A stretch of 64,000 nucleotides of DNA from assembly GCF_900446255.1 (NCBI RefSeq), contig NZ_UIGI01000001.1, positions 770,763-834,762 of the forward strand, written 5' to 3'. Positions 28,532-38,491 of the stretch are shown here, in pieces. Within the stretch, counting starts at the first letter, position 1. Each line of letters begins with the position of its first letter. Below the pieces are notes generated by a model. The model was not told the DNA's origin. It saw only the letters and a list, made by a program, of their open reading frames with translations, and made no database searches. The position numbers and the translations under genes were made by a program. The DNA is from Buttiauxella agrestis. GTDB taxonomy: Bacteria; Pseudomonadota; Gammaproteobacteria; Enterobacterales; Enterobacteriaceae.

Positions 28532-28861
28532 TTATTCAAAATTTGGACCCTGTCTTTCAGTTATGCGACCTTGCTCAAGCAACGCTTGTTCGATGGTCTG
28601 CTGTAACATCCGAATACGTTCTTCCATGTTGGAAGCGTAGTCGCGGGTTTTCGATTTTTCCTGAGCCAGCTCGTAGCAAATATTCAGTGCTGCGATAAAA
28701 ACTAACTGCTCAGTATTTGTGACTCTAGTGCGAACTTTTAAATCTTGCAACCGCTGATCAAGCTCTTGAGCCGCAAGATTCAGTGCATCCTGTTGTTCAG
28801 GCGGACAATTCACGCGCAATGAACGACCGAAAATTTGGATATCGACTGGTTGTGCAGACAT
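28532..28861 (-). CDS. zapA: Cell division protein ZapA
   Basis: 109-residue cytoplasmic FtsZ-associated protein that bundles Z-ring filaments. The N-terminal head ([15 protein letters not shown]) is followed by a long alpha-helical coiled coil (about 25-100). Same length as E. coli ZapA. ATG preceded on the minus strand by GGAAGGTGGC. Divergent from ygfB; ssrS lies 41 bases downstream on the same strand. Confidence 0.96.
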   Translation of the reverse strand: MSAQPVDIQIFGRSLRVNCPPEQQDALNLAAQELDQRLQDLKVRTRVTNTEQLVFIAALNICYELAQEKSKTRDYASNMEERIRMLQQTIEQALLEQGRITERQGPNFE

Positions 28862-29029
28862 GCCACCTTCCTGCTGTTAACTCGCCTGCCTCTCGCTAAC
28901 CTATGCCAGGCTACGAAAGGGGCGTCACTATAGCTATCCCGAAATGAAGATACAAGCCCTTTTCTGGTGCCTTGGGGTCCCTGGTGGTAGCATAACATGA
29001 ACTATCCCTGCCAACGATGGCGAATGCGC

Positions 29030-29608
29030 ATGTCTATACAGAACACTATGCCTGACTACGACTTAGTCGGCCAACTATTGAATCAGCAAGGCGTAGGCCT
29101 CACGGCCTCGGAAATGCACGGCTTAATCAGCGGAATGCTGTGCGGCGGCAACAAAGACACCACCTGGCAACCGCTGTTACATGATTTGACTAACGAAGGC
29201 TTAGCCTTTGGTCAAAACCTTGCCGACACCCTGCGTCAGATGCACGGCGCCACCAGCGATTCGCTGGAAGATGACGGCTTTATGTTCCAGCTTTATCTGC
29301 CTGAAGGCGATGAAGCGACGGTATTTCATCGTGCCGATGCGCTGGCGGGTTGGGTAAACCACTTCCTGCTGGGCCTCGGTGTGACGCAACCGAAGCTTGA
29401 TAAAGTCACTGGCGAAACCGGTGAAGCAATCGACGATTTGCGTAACATCGCGCAACTGGGCTACGACGAAGACGAAGATCAAGAAGAGTTGGAAATGTCT
29501 CTCGAAGAGATAATCGAGTACGTGCGCGTTGCTGCACTACTGTGCCACGACAACTTTACTCGCCCGGCTCCAACGGCACCAGAAGTGCAGAAACCAACAC
29601 TACACTAA
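29030..29608 (+). CDS. ygfB: YgfB/YecA-family (UPF0149) protein
   Basis: 192-residue cytoplasmic helical protein of the UPF0149 family with the conserved [12 protein letters not shown] (near residue 28) and an acidic tail ([17 protein letters not shown]). Molecular role is not well established in Enterobacteriaceae. ATG 29030 (MSIQN) is selected because E. coli YgfB starts there; earlier in-frame ATGs at 28997 and 29024 lack conservation. First gene of ygfB-pepP-ubiH-ubiI; gap to pepP is 27 bases. Confidence 0.92.
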   Translation: MSIQNTMPDYDLVGQLLNQQGVGLTASEMHGLISGMLCGGNKDTTWQPLLHDLTNEGLAFGQNLADTLRQMHGATSDSLEDDGFMFQLYLPEGDEATVFHRADALAGWVNHFLLGLGVTQPKLDKVTGETGEAIDDLRNIAQLGYDEDEDQEELEMSLEEIIEYVRVAALLCHDNFTRPAPTAPEVQKPTLH

Positions 29609-29635
29609 TAACAAAGTTAAGCTTCAGGAGGTGTG

Positions 29636-30952
29636 ATGAATCAGCACGAATTTCTCCGGCGCCGTCAGGCGTTGTTAGCCAAAATGGCACCGGCGAGCGC
29701 CGCGCTCATCTTTGCCGCTCCCGAGGTAACACGCAGTGCAGACAGCGAATACCCGTATCGCCAGAACAGCGATTTCTGTTATTTCACTGGTTTCAACGAA
29801 CCTGAAGCCGTGCTGGTGCTGATTAAAAGCGATGAAACCCACAACCACAGCGTGCTGTTTAACCGTTTACGCGATAAGACGGCAGAAATCTGGTTCGGTC
29901 GCCGTCTTGGGCAGGAAGCCGCACCAGAAAAACTGGGCGTTGACCGTGCGCTGGCGTTCTCCGAAATTGGCGAACAATTACATCAATTGCTGAACGGTCT
30001 GGATGTGGTTTACCACGCACAAGGCGAATACGCTTATGCCGATAGCATTGTTTTTTCGGCACTTGATAAACTCCGCCGCGGTTCTCGCCAGAACCTCACC
30101 GCTCCGGCCACGCTGACGGACTGGCGCCCGTGGGTTCACGAGCAGCGCCTGTTCAAATCAGAAGAAGAAATCATCGCGCTGCGTCGCGCCGGGGAAATCA
30201 CCGCGCTGGCGCATACCCGTGCGATGGAAAAATGCCGTCCGGGCATGTTTGAATATCAGCTTGAAGGCGAAATCCTTCACGAATTTAACCGTCACGGCGC
30301 GCGCTTCCCGGCTTACAACACGATTGTCGGCAGCGGCGAAAACGCCTGCATTTTGCATTACACCGAAAACGAGAGCCAAATGCGCGATGGCGATTTGGTG
30401 CTGATCGACGCCGGTTGCGAATACAAAGGGTACGCAGGCGATATCACCCGTACCTTCCCGGTCAACGGCAAATTTAGTGCGCCGCAGCGTGAAATTTACG
30501 ACATCGTGCTCGAATCTCTCGAAACCGCGCTTCAGCTTTATCGCCCAGGAACTTCCATGCAGGAAGTCACCGCGCAAGTCGTACGCATCATGGTGACTGG
30601 CCTTGTGAAGCTCGGTATTCTCAACGGTGAAATCGATAAACTGATTGCTGAGAACGCCCATCGCCCCTTCTTTATGCATGGTTTGAGCCATTGGCTGGGG
30701 CTGGATGTGCATGATGTTGGCGTTTATGGGCAGGATCGTTCACGGGTGCTTGAGCCGGGGATGGTGATAACCGTTGAACCGGGTCTGTATATTGCGCCTG
30801 ATGCCGATGTGCCTGCGCAATACCGTGGAATCGGCATTCGTATCGAAGACGATATTCTGATCACCGCCGGCGGTAACGAAAATCTGACGGCAAGTGTGGT
30901 GAAATCGGCGGACGCTATCGAAGCATTAATGGCGGCGGCGCGTCAGTCATGA
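29636..30952 (+). CDS. pepP: Xaa-Pro aminopeptidase P
   Basis: 438-residue cytoplasmic di-manganese peptidase (M24B) removing N-terminal residues before proline. An N-terminal creatinase-like domain (about 1-170) precedes the pita-bread catalytic domain, with metal ligands in LIDAGCEYKGYAGDITRTFP, the HGLSHWLGLDVHDVG histidine region, and glutamates in TVEPGLYI and GIRIEDD. AGGAGG (29626-29631) lies only 4 bases before ATG 29636 and 1 before GTG 29633, so ATG is preferred. The last 4 bases overlap the ubiH start (ATGA). Confidence 0.96.
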   Translation: MNQHEFLRRRQALLAKMAPASAALIFAAPEVTRSADSEYPYRQNSDFCYFTGFNEPEAVLVLIKSDETHNHSVLFNRLRDKTAEIWFGRRLGQEAAPEKLGVDRALAFSEIGEQLHQLLNGLDVVYHAQGEYAYADSIVFSALDKLRRGSRQNLTAPATLTDWRPWVHEQRLFKSEEEIIALRRAGEITALAHTRAMEKCRPGMFEYQLEGEILHEFNRHGARFPAYNTIVGSGENACILHYTENESQMRDGDLVLIDAGCEYKGYAGDITRTFPVNGKFSAPQREIYDIVLESLETALQLYRPGTSMQEVTAQVVRIMVTGLVKLGILNGEIDKLIAENAHRPFFMHGLSHWLGLDVHDVGVYGQDRSRVLEPGMVITVEPGLYIAPDADVPAQYRGIGIRIEDDILITAGGNENLTASVVKSADAIEALMAAARQS

Positions 30953-32127
30953 GTGTAATTATTGTCGGTGGCGGTATGGCTGGCGCGACTCTCGCGCTGG
31001 CGATTTCGCATTTGACCCACGGAAAACTGCCGGTTCATTTGATTGAAGCGGCAGCGCCAGAATCGGCGGCGCATCCTGGTTTTGATGCCCGCGCTATCGC
31101 GATTGCTCAGGGAGCCTGCCAGCAATTAACGCGCATTGGCGTGTGGCCAGCCATAAAAGACTGCGCGACCCCGATTACCACGGTTCATGTCAGCGATCGC
31201 GGTCATGCGGGTTTTGTCACTCTCGAAGCGCAGGATTATCAAATCCCGGCATTAGGGCAAGTCGTCGAACTGCATGATATCGGTTTGCGTTTATTCGCGC
31301 TGTTACGCAAAGCACCGGGTGTGACGGTGCATTATCCGCAGCGCGTAGCCTCGTTTACCCGTGAAACCGATAACGTCAGCGTTACGCTTGATAGTGGCGA
31401 GCTGATCGAAGGCAAATTGCTGGTGGCTGCTGATGGTTCACGCTCGCCACTGGCTGCGCAATGTGGCATGACCTGGCAGCAGCAGGATTACCAGCAAGTC
31501 GCGGTAATCGCCAACATCACTACATCGCAACCGCATAACGGGCGTGCGTTTGAGCGTTTCACCGAGCATGGCCCGCTGGCGATGTTACCGATGTCGAATG
31601 GGCGCTGTTCGCTGGTTTGGTGCCAGCCGCGAGACGCTCAGGCTGAAATCGCGCAGTGGAGTGACGAGAAATTCTGCAATGAGCTGCAACGGGCCTTTGG
31701 CTGGCGGCTTGGGCGAATCACTCACGCTGGCGCGCGTTCGCAATACCCCCTCGCGTTGACCACCGCTTCGCAGCCGGTTTCGCACCGCGTTGCGCTGGTG
31801 GGCAATGCCGCGCAAACTCTGCATCCGATTGCCGGGCAGGGCTTTAACCTCGGCCTGCGCGATGTGATGTCACTGGCTGAAGATTTAGCGGCAGCACACG
31901 AAGCCTCTCAGGACCCAGGCAGTTATGCGGTGCTGGCCCAGTATCAGCAGCGACGTCAGGAAGATAAAAATGCCACCATTGGCGTGACCGATGGTTTAGT
32001 TCAGTTGTTTGCCAATCGTTGGGCACCGCTTGTTGTGGGGCGCAATCTTGGTTTGATGGCAATGGAACATTTAACTCCGGCACGTGATTTGCTGGCACAG
32101 CGAACTCTCGGTTGGGTTGCGCGTTAA
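30949..32127 (+). CDS. ubiH: 2-octaprenyl-6-methoxyphenol hydroxylase
   Basis: 392-residue FAD monooxygenase of ubiquinone synthesis. FAD-binding GGGMAGATLALAIS lies at 5-18, the DG motif VAADGSRSPLA near 160, and the second FAD motif LVGNAAQTLHPIAGQGFNLG near 283. Acts on the membrane-associated quinone head group within the Ubi complex. Same length as E. coli UbiH. Start overlaps the pepP stop by 4 bases, so translation is coupled. Paralogous to the next gene, ubiI. Confidence 0.96.
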   Translation: MSVIIVGGGMAGATLALAISHLTHGKLPVHLIEAAAPESAAHPGFDARAIAIAQGACQQLTRIGVWPAIKDCATPITTVHVSDRGHAGFVTLEAQDYQIPALGQVVELHDIGLRLFALLRKAPGVTVHYPQRVASFTRETDNVSVTLDSGELIEGKLLVAADGSRSPLAAQCGMTWQQQDYQQVAVIANITTSQPHNGRAFERFTEHGPLAMLPMSNGRCSLVWCQPRDAQAEIAQWSDEKFCNELQRAFGWRLGRITHAGARSQYPLALTTASQPVSHRVALVGNAAQTLHPIAGQGFNLGLRDVMSLAEDLAAAHEASQDPGSYAVLAQYQQRRQEDKNATIGVTDGLVQLFANRWAPLVVGRNLGLMAMEHLTPARDLLAQRTLGWVAR

Positions 32128-32151
32128 AACAGGTTTTTAAGGAGAGTCAAT

Positions 32152-33354
32152 TTGCAAAGCGTTGATGTGGCGATTGTTGGTGGTGGCATGGTCGGACTGG
32201 CAGTGGCCTGTGGTTTGCAAGGGAGTGGCTTACGTGTCGCGGTGCTTGAGAACCATCTCCCGCAGCCGCTGGCCTCGGATTCTGCGCCAGCTTTGCGTGT
32301 CTCAGCCATCAATGCCGCCAGTGAAAAACTGCTGACTCATCTTGGTGCGTGGCCGAAAATTATCGCCCAACGTGCCAGTTGCTATCACGGCATGGAAGTG
32401 TGGGATCAAGACAGCTTCGGGCATATCGCTTTTGATGATAAATCCTTTGGATTTAGTCACCTGGGCCACATTATTGAAAATGCGGTCATTCACCATGCTT
32501 TATGGCAGCAGGCTGAACAGTGCAGCGACATCACATTGATGGCTCCTGCCGAATTGCAACAAGTCGCATGGGGCGAAAACGAAGCGTTTATCACCCTTAA
32601 AGATGGCGCAATGCTCACTGCCCGCCTGGTGATTGGCGCGGATGGTGCAAACTCCTGGGTGCGTAAACAGGCTGATATCCCGCTGACATTTTGGGATTAT
32701 CGCCACCACGCTCTGGTTGCCACCATTCGTACGACTGAACCTCATCAGGCAGTGGCCCGCCAGGTGTTTCATGGCGAGGGTATTCTGGCATTTCTGCCGT
32801 TAAGCGACCCGCATTTATGCTCCATTGTCTGGTCGTTGCCACCGCTGGAAGCCGAACGTTTGCAGCAGGTGAGTCGTGAAGAATTTAACCAGGCGCTCAG
32901 TGTGGCCTTCGATATGCGCCTGGGTTTGTGCAATGTTGAAAGCGAGCGTCAGGTGTTCCCGTTGACGGGGCGTTATGCGCGTAATTTTGCCGCTCACCGT
33001 CTGGCGCTGGTGGGCGATGCTGCACATACGATTCATCCGCTGGCCGGGCAGGGCGTGAACCTGGGCTTTATGGACGCCGCTGAGTTGATTGATGAAGTGC
33101 GCCGTTTGCACAGTCAGGGCAAAGACATCGGGCAGTATTTGTATCTGCGCCGCTACGAACGTAGCCGCAAACACAGTGCCGCAATGATGCTCGCCAGCAT
33201 GCAGGGTTTCCGGGACTTGTTTGCCGGGACTCATCCGGCGAAGAAACTGCTACGCGATATTGGTCTGAAACTGGCTGATACGTTGCCGGGTGTGAAACCG
33301 CAATTGGTTCGCCAGGCGATGGGCCTACACGATCTTCCAGATTGGTTAAGATAA
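32152..33354 (+). CDS. ubiI: 2-octaprenylphenol hydroxylase (C5 hydroxylase)
   Basis: 400-residue FAD monooxygenase (formerly VisC) that carries out the aerobic C5 hydroxylation in ubiquinone synthesis. FAD motifs are VDVAIVGGGMVGLAVA (4-19), VIGADGANSWVR (about 159-170) and LVGDAAHTIHPLAGQGVNLG (about 285-304). The start is the rare TTG at 32152, supported by AAGGAGA 6 bases upstream, conservation of the first residues (MQSVDVAIVGGG) and equal length to E. coli UbiI. Confidence 0.95.
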   Translation: MQSVDVAIVGGGMVGLAVACGLQGSGLRVAVLENHLPQPLASDSAPALRVSAINAASEKLLTHLGAWPKIIAQRASCYHGMEVWDQDSFGHIAFDDKSFGFSHLGHIIENAVIHHALWQQAEQCSDITLMAPAELQQVAWGENEAFITLKDGAMLTARLVIGADGANSWVRKQADIPLTFWDYRHHALVATIRTTEPHQAVARQVFHGEGILAFLPLSDPHLCSIVWSLPPLEAERLQQVSREEFNQALSVAFDMRLGLCNVESERQVFPLTGRYARNFAAHRLALVGDAAHTIHPLAGQGVNLGFMDAAELIDEVRRLHSQGKDIGQYLYLRRYERSRKHSAAMMLASMQGFRDLFAGTHPAKKLLRDIGLKLADTLPGVKPQLVRQAMGLHDLPDWLR

Positions 33355-33364
33355 CTGTGTCACA

Positions 33365-33392
33365 TTTCCCTTTCTTTTATTAGAAAGGGAAA
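33365..33392 (+). terminator. Hairpin after ubiI (probable transcript end)
   Basis: Perfect 10-bp inverted repeat TTTCCCTTTC / GAAAGGGAAA with an 8-nt loop, 10 bases past the stop. No T-tract follows, so intrinsic termination is uncertain; it may protect the 3' end. Confidence 0.5.
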
Positions 33393-33670
33393 CGCCTCCT
33401 CTCATTTGAAAAATTCTAATCTCACCTCATATTTCGGATTACTTTTTCTTATCCCACGTTTTTAGCGATGTAGTGAATTTGTTTCTGAAATGGTGGTAAA
33501 TGTTAGCTAACGCTAAATTCTGACTAAAACACTTCCTGTTTATGCGCGGTGTCTCGCATTTTTCCAGATGAATGCTCTGCATCATGTGCCTCTCATTTTG
33601 GTCATAAGCTAATGCAATGACCGTTTGTACCTTATGGTTTACTCCCTCATTCAATGGTAAGTTCAGGCAA

Positions 33671-33686
33671 AAGGTAACGTTTGCGT
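33671..33686 (+). promoter_or_regulatory. PurR box upstream of gcvT
   Basis: AAGGTAACGTTTGCGT matches the PurR palindrome ACGCAAACGTTTGCGT in 13 of 16 positions. PurR represses gcvTHP in E. coli, where GcvA, Lrp and CRP also act. It lies 90 bases before gcvT in a 421-base gap. The gap also holds the ubiI-end hairpin and a small AAAAGCG / CGCTTTT hairpin (about 33738-33750) in the leader. No gene and no glycine riboswitch pattern was seen. Confidence 0.72.
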
Positions 33687-33775
33687 CGCTATCGGGATCG
33701 GTGGCGATGCTGGGTTTCGTCTGACGAAAAGAAAAGCGAACCGCGCTTTTCAACCAGATGGTTAAAGAGGAACAA

Positions 33776-34873
33776 ATGACTCAAAAGACCCCTTTGTTTG
33801 AACAGCACAATCTCTGCGGTGCGCGCATGGTGGATTTCCATGGCTGGATGATGCCATTGCACTATGGCTCGCAGATTGATGAGCACCACGCGGTGCGTAA
33901 CGATGCCGGGATGTTTGATGTTTCCCACATGACCATCGTTGACCTGAAAGGCAGCCGTACCCGCGAATTCCTGCGTTACTTAGTGGCAAATGACGTTGCC
34001 AAACTCACCCAACCGGGTAAAGCCCTCTACACCGCAATGCTCAACGCCTCCGGCGGTGTTATCGATGACCTGATTATCTATTTCCAGACCGAAGACTATT
34101 TCCGCCTGGTGGTGAATTCTGCGACCCGTGAAAAAGACCTGGCCTGGATTAACCAACACGCCGAGCCGTTCTCCGTTTCCGTTACCGTGCGTGATGACCT
34201 GTCGCTGATTGCCGTTCAGGGGCCAAACGCACAGGCCAAAGCCGCGCAGCTGTTTACCGCAGAACAACGTGCTGCTGTTGCTGGCATGAAGCCATTCTTT
34301 GGCGTTCAGGCGGGTGATTTGTTTATTGCGACAACCGGTTATACCGGTGAAGCAGGTTACGAAATCGCGATGCCTAACGAAAAAGCCGCTGAGTTTTGGG
34401 CGCAACTGGTCGAGATTGGCGTCAAACCTTGTGGACTGGGCGCACGCGATACGCTGCGTCTGGAATCTGGCATGAACTTATACAGCCAGGAAATGGACGA
34501 AGGCGTTTCACCTCTTGCCGCCAACATGGGTTGGACTATCGCCTGGCAGCCTGAAGACCGCGATTTCATTGGCCGCGAAGCGCTTGAAGCCCAGCGTGAG
34601 AAAGGCACCGACCAACTCGTTGGTTTGATCATGACGGAAAAAGGCGTATTACGTAATGAGCTGCCAGTCCGTTTTACTGACGAATCAGGCAACATCCACG
34701 AGGGTGTCATTACCAGCGGAACTTTCTCGCCGACATTGGGCTACAGCATCGCTCTGGCTCGCGTGCCGGCAGGCATTGGTGAAACCGCGATTGTGCAAAT
34801 TCGTAACCGCGAAATGCCGGTCAAAGTAACCAAACCCATTTTTGTTCGCGGCGGTAAAGCTGTCGCGCAGTGA
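33776..34873 (+). CDS. gcvT: Glycine cleavage T protein (aminomethyltransferase)
   Basis: 365-residue cytoplasmic T protein of the glycine cleavage system. It takes the aminomethyl group from lipoyl-H protein, releasing ammonia and forming 5,10-methylene-THF. Motifs include [12 protein letters not shown] (about 48-59), the folate region, and the catalytic-Asp area [12 protein letters not shown] 33776 is preferred (AGAGGAAC just upstream, first residues conserved with E. coli) to the upstream in-frame ATG 33758. First gene of gcvTHP, 22 bases before gcvH. Confidence 0.96.
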   Translation: MTQKTPLFEQHNLCGARMVDFHGWMMPLHYGSQIDEHHAVRNDAGMFDVSHMTIVDLKGSRTREFLRYLVANDVAKLTQPGKALYTAMLNASGGVIDDLIIYFQTEDYFRLVVNSATREKDLAWINQHAEPFSVSVTVRDDLSLIAVQGPNAQAKAAQLFTAEQRAAVAGMKPFFGVQAGDLFIATTGYTGEAGYEIAMPNEKAAEFWAQLVEIGVKPCGLGARDTLRLESGMNLYSQEMDEGVSPLAANMGWTIAWQPEDRDFIGREALEAQREKGTDQLVGLIMTEKGVLRNELPVRFTDESGNIHEGVITSGTFSPTLGYSIALARVPAGIGETAIVQIRNREMPVKVTKPIFVRGGKAVAQ

Positions 34874-34895
34874 TTTTGAAATCAGGAGAAAAACA

Positions 34896-35285
34896 ATGAG
34901 CAATGTGCCGAACGAATTGAAATACAGCAAAGAGCACGAGTGGTTGCGTAAAGAATCTGATGGAACTTACACCGTGGGTATCACCGAGCATGCGCAAGAA
35001 CTGCTGGGTGACATGGTGTTTGTCGATCTGCCTGAAGTGGGCGCAACCGTAAGCACTGGCGATGACTGCGCCGTTGCTGAATCGGTAAAAGCCGCTTCTG
35101 ATATTTACGCGCCAATCAGCGGTGAGATCATCGCAGTAAACAACGATCTTAGCGACTCACCAGAGCTTATCAACAGCGAGCCGTACGCGGCGGGTTGGAT
35201 CTTCAAGATCAAAGCGAGCGACGAGTCCGAACTGGATGGTTTGCTGGATGCGACTGCGTACGAAGCTTTGCTAGAAGACGAATAG
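34896..35285 (+). CDS. gcvH: Glycine cleavage H protein (lipoyl carrier)
   Basis: 129-residue cytoplasmic carrier whose lipoyl group shuttles the aminomethyl intermediate from P to T protein. The lipoylated lysine lies in AESVKAAS (Lys65). Same length as E. coli GcvH. ATG 34896 has AGGAGA 8 bases upstream. The stop codon TAG is at the outer edge of the ERIC element that separates gcvH from gcvP. Confidence 0.97.
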   Translation: MSNVPNELKYSKEHEWLRKESDGTYTVGITEHAQELLGDMVFVDLPEVGATVSTGDDCAVAESVKAASDIYAPISGEIIAVNNDLSDSPELINSEPYAAGWIFKIKASDESELDGLLDATAYEALLEDE

Positions 35286-35412
35286 ATTCCCTTCATCCTT
35301 CGTGTTGCTGGGGTGTTGGCGTCGCTCAAACACCCCAGTCACGTACTTATGTACGCTCCTGGGGGATGCTTTCACTTGCCGCCTACCAGCAACACAAATG
35401 ATTTTGGGAATC
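35285..35412. repeat. ERIC (intergenic repeat unit) element
   Basis: About 128-base imperfect palindrome, the size of a full-length ERIC. Outer arms are GATTCCC / GGGAATC, inner arms GTGTTGCTGG (35302-35311) / CCAGCAACAC (35386-35395). The centre reads CACCCCAGTCACGTACTTAT then GTACGCTCCTGGGGG, the hallmark ERIC core. It is transcribed inside gcvTHP and widens the gcvH-gcvP gap to 225 bases. Confidence 0.88.
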
Positions 35413-35446
35413 GAAATTTTCGGGTGTGCTGTACCAGCCCGGTTTT

Positions 35447-35476
35447 GTAGGGTGGATAAACGTAGTGCCATCCACC
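35447..35476. repeat. REP-type palindromic unit
   Basis: GTAGGGTGGATAAACG followed by TAGTGCCATCCACC, an imperfect palindrome of the same family as the pair at 23600-23673. It lies between the ERIC element and the gcvP start. Confidence 0.7.
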
Positions 35477-35510
35477 GCTAAAGCCCCACATGTTTCAGGA
35501 ATCACCGCTC

Positions 35511-38384
35511 ATGACCCAGTCTTTACGTCAGCTTGAAAATCACGAAGCGTTTATCGACCGCCACATTGGACCAGACGCACAGCAGCAACACGAAATGCTG
35601 GAGGCGGTGGGCGCTCGTTCGTTAAACGACTTAATCGCTTCGATCGTTCCGGCTGATATCCAGCTTGCCGAGCCACCACAGGTGGGGGAGGCTGCAACAG
35701 AATTCGCGGCCCTGGCTGAATTAAAGACCATTGCCAGCCGTAACAAGCGTTTTAAAACTTACATCGGCATGGGTTATACCGCGGTGCAAACTCCCCCGGT
35801 GATCCTACGAAACATGCTGGAAAACCCAGGTTGGTACACCGCGTACACTCCGTATCAGCCTGAAGTCTCACAAGGCCGCCTTGAAGCACTGCTGAACTTC
35901 CAGCAAGTGACGCTGGACCTGACCGGTCTGGACATCGCTTCTGCATCCTTGCTGGACGAAGCGACTGCCGCAGCCGAAGCCATGGCTATGGCAAAGCGCG
36001 TCAGCAAACTGAAAAACGCCAACCGTTTCTTTGTTGCCGCCGACGTACATCCGCAAACGCTGGATGTAGTGCGTACCCGCGCTGAAACCTTCGGCTTTGA
36101 CGTGATTGTCGACGACGCCGCCAAAGTGCTGGATCATCAGGATGTGTTTGGTGTGCTGCTGCAACAAGTCGGCACCACCGGCGAAGTCCATGATTACAGC
36201 GCCCTGATTACCGAACTGAAAAGCCGCAAAGTCATCGTGAGCGTTGCCGCTGACTTTATGACGCTGGTTCTACTGACTGCACCTGGCAAACAGGGTGCTG
36301 ACATCGTATTTGGTTCCGCGCAGCGTTTTGGCGTGCCAATGGGTTACGGTGGCCCGCATGCTGCATTCTTTGCCGCACGTGACGAATTCAAACGTTCCAT
36401 GCCTGGCCGTATTATCGGCGTTTCCCGCGATGCTGCGGGTCGCACCGCGCTGCGCATGGCGATGCAAACTCGCGAGCAACATATTCGCCGCGAAAAAGCG
36501 AACTCCAACATTTGTACTTCCCAGGTTTTGCTGGCAAATATCGCCAGCCTGTATGCGGTGTTCCACGGCCCGGCTGGCCTGAAACGCATTGCAGGGCGAA
36601 TTCATCGCCTGACCGATATTCTGGCGGCTGGCCTGCAACAAAAAGGGCTGGTGCTGCGCCACAAACATTGGTTCGATACGCTGTGCGTTGAAGTGGCTGA
36701 TAAAGCCGCTGTGCTGTCGCGTGCTGAAGCCAATGAAATCAACCTGCGCAGCGACATTCTCAACGCGGTGGGTATTACGCTGGATGAAGCGACCACGCGT
36801 GAAGACGTGCAGGCGCTGTTCGATGTCTTGTTGGGCGATAACCACGGTCTGGATATCGACAAACTGGACCAAAACGTGGCGGGCGATAGCCTGTCTGTTC
36901 CGAAAGGCATGCTGCGTGAAGACGCGATCCTGACGCACCCAGTGTTTAATCGCTACCACAGCGAAACCGAAATGATGCGTTACATGCACTCGCTTGAACG
37001 CAAAGATCTGGCGCTGAATCAGGCGATGATCCCGCTCGGTTCCTGCACCATGAAGCTGAATGCCGCAGCTGAGATGATCCCAATCACCTGGCCTGAATTC
37101 GCTGAACTGCACCCGTTCTGCCCGGCAAACCAGGCGGAAGGTTATCATCAGATGATTTCTCAGCTATCCGACTGGCTGGTGAAACTGACCGGTTACGACG
37201 CGCTTTGTATGCAGCCAAACTCTGGCGCACAAGGTGAATACGCAGGCCTGCTGGCGATTCGTCGTTACCATGAAAGCCGCAACGAAGGCAGCCGTAACCT
37301 GTGCCTGATCCCAAGTTCTGCGCACGGTACCAACCCGGCATCAGCGCAAATGGCGGGCATGGAAGTGGTCGTTGTCGCGTGCGATAAGCAAGGCAACATC
37401 GATCTTCACGATCTGCGTGTGAAAGCCGAACAAGCGGGCGATGCGCTGTCTTGCATCATGGTGACGTACCCGTCCACTCACGGTGTATACGAAGAAACCA
37501 TCCGCGAAGTGTGCCAGATTGTTCACCAGTTCGGCGGCCAGGTTTACCTGGATGGGGCGAACATGAACGCACAGGTGGGGATCACTTCCCCAGGTTATAT
37601 CGGCGCAGACGTTTCTCACCTTAACCTGCATAAAACCTTCTGCATTCCACACGGTGGTGGCGGCCCAGGCATGGGGCCAATCGGTGTGAAAGCTCACCTG
37701 GCACCGTTTGTTCCAGGCCACAGCGTAGTGCAAATTGAAGAGATGCTGACCCAGCAGGGCGCCGTTTCTGCGGCACCGTTTGGTAGCGCATCGATTCTGC
37801 CAATCAGCTGGATGTATATCCGCATGATGGGCGCGCAGGGGCTGAAAAAAGCCAGCCAGGTAGCCATCCTGAATGCTAACTACATTGCGACCCGCCTGAA
37901 ATCTGCATTCCCGATTCTGTATACCGGGCGCAGTGGGCATGTGGCTCATGAATGTATTCTTGATATTCGTCCTCTGAAAGAAGAAACCGGGATTAGCGAG
38001 CTGGATATTGCTAAACGCCTGATTGATTTCGGCTTCCATGCGCCGACCATGTCGTTCCCGGTTGCGGGTACGCTGATGGTTGAGCCGACAGAATCCGAAA
38101 GCAAACTGGAACTGGATCGCTTTATCGACGCGATGCTGACTATCCGCACTGAAATCGACCGTGTTGCACGGGGTGAATGGCCGCTGGAAGATAACCCGCT
38201 GGTTAACGCCCCGCACACCCAGGACGAAATCGTGGCTGACTGGACGCACCCGTACACCCGCGAACTGGCGGTGTTCCCGACAGGCCATAGCAATAAATAC
38301 TGGCCAACCGTGAAACGCCTGGACGATGTGTTCGGCGACCGCAATCTTTTCTGTTCTTGCGTGCCGATGAGCGAATATCAGTAA
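35511..38384 (+). CDS. gcvP: Glycine decarboxylase (P protein)
   Basis: 957-residue cytoplasmic PLP enzyme decarboxylating glycine and loading the aminomethyl group onto lipoyl-GcvH. The single chain combines the N- and C-terminal halves of the two-subunit P proteins. The PLP lysine is in [17 protein letters not shown] (Lys708) and the preceding [10 protein letters not shown] and [10 protein letters not shown] segments are intact. Start ATG 35511 ([10 protein letters not shown]) matches the E. coli length of 957; AGGAA lies 10 bases upstream. Separated from gcvH by an ERIC and a REP unit, so its relative expression may differ from gcvTH. Confidence 0.97.
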   Translation: MTQSLRQLENHEAFIDRHIGPDAQQQHEMLEAVGARSLNDLIASIVPADIQLAEPPQVGEAATEFAALAELKTIASRNKRFKTYIGMGYTAVQTPPVILRNMLENPGWYTAYTPYQPEVSQGRLEALLNFQQVTLDLTGLDIASASLLDEATAAAEAMAMAKRVSKLKNANRFFVAADVHPQTLDVVRTRAETFGFDVIVDDAAKVLDHQDVFGVLLQQVGTTGEVHDYSALITELKSRKVIVSVAADFMTLVLLTAPGKQGADIVFGSAQRFGVPMGYGGPHAAFFAARDEFKRSMPGRIIGVSRDAAGRTALRMAMQTREQHIRREKANSNICTSQVLLANIASLYAVFHGPAGLKRIAGRIHRLTDILAAGLQQKGLVLRHKHWFDTLCVEVADKAAVLSRAEANEINLRSDILNAVGITLDEATTREDVQALFDVLLGDNHGLDIDKLDQNVAGDSLSVPKGMLREDAILTHPVFNRYHSETEMMRYMHSLERKDLALNQAMIPLGSCTMKLNAAAEMIPITWPEFAELHPFCPANQAEGYHQMISQLSDWLVKLTGYDALCMQPNSGAQGEYAGLLAIRRYHESRNEGSRNLCLIPSSAHGTNPASAQMAGMEVVVVACDKQGNIDLHDLRVKAEQAGDALSCIMVTYPSTHGVYEETIREVCQIVHQFGGQVYLDGANMNAQVGITSPGYIGADVSHLNLHKTFCIPHGGGGPGMGPIGVKAHLAPFVPGHSVVQIEEMLTQQGAVSAAPFGSASILPISWMYIRMMGAQGLKKASQVAILNANYIATRLKSAFPILYTGRSGHVAHECILDIRPLKEETGISELDIAKRLIDFGFHAPTMSFPVAGTLMVEPTESESKLELDRFIDAMLTIRTEIDRVARGEWPLEDNPLVNAPHTQDEIVADWTHPYTRELAVFPTGHSNKYWPTVKRLDDVFGDRNLFCSCVPMSEYQ

Positions 38385-38396
38385 GTTCTAAAACAA

Positions 38397-38476
38397 CCCT
38401 CACCCTCTCCCCCAGGAGAGGGAGAGGGGATAGCCCGGTTTTCTCCCTCTCCTGGGGGAGAGGGTTGGGGTGAGGG
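38397..38476. repeat. Long inverted repeat between gcvP and ygfF
   Basis: A perfect 23-bp inverted repeat (38403-38425 with 38442-38464, core CTCCCCCAGGAGAGGG) is extended outward by CCCTCACC / GGTGAGGG with a 5-base bulge, giving one large very stable hairpin. C/T-rich on one arm and G/A-rich on the other, it looks like a dispersed intergenic palindrome. It ends 9 bases before the ygfF Shine-Dalgarno sequence. Confidence 0.85.
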
Positions 38477-38491
38477 GTTCCAGGAGGTAAA

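Noticed and set aside
28319-28606. 95-codon plus-strand open frame
   Set aside because: It covers the antisense of 6S RNA and the end of zapA; the base pattern is explained by these two genes.
33393-33775. Glycine riboswitch upstream of gcvT
   Set aside because: No tandem aptamer-like conserved core was seen; PurR-type control explains the region better.
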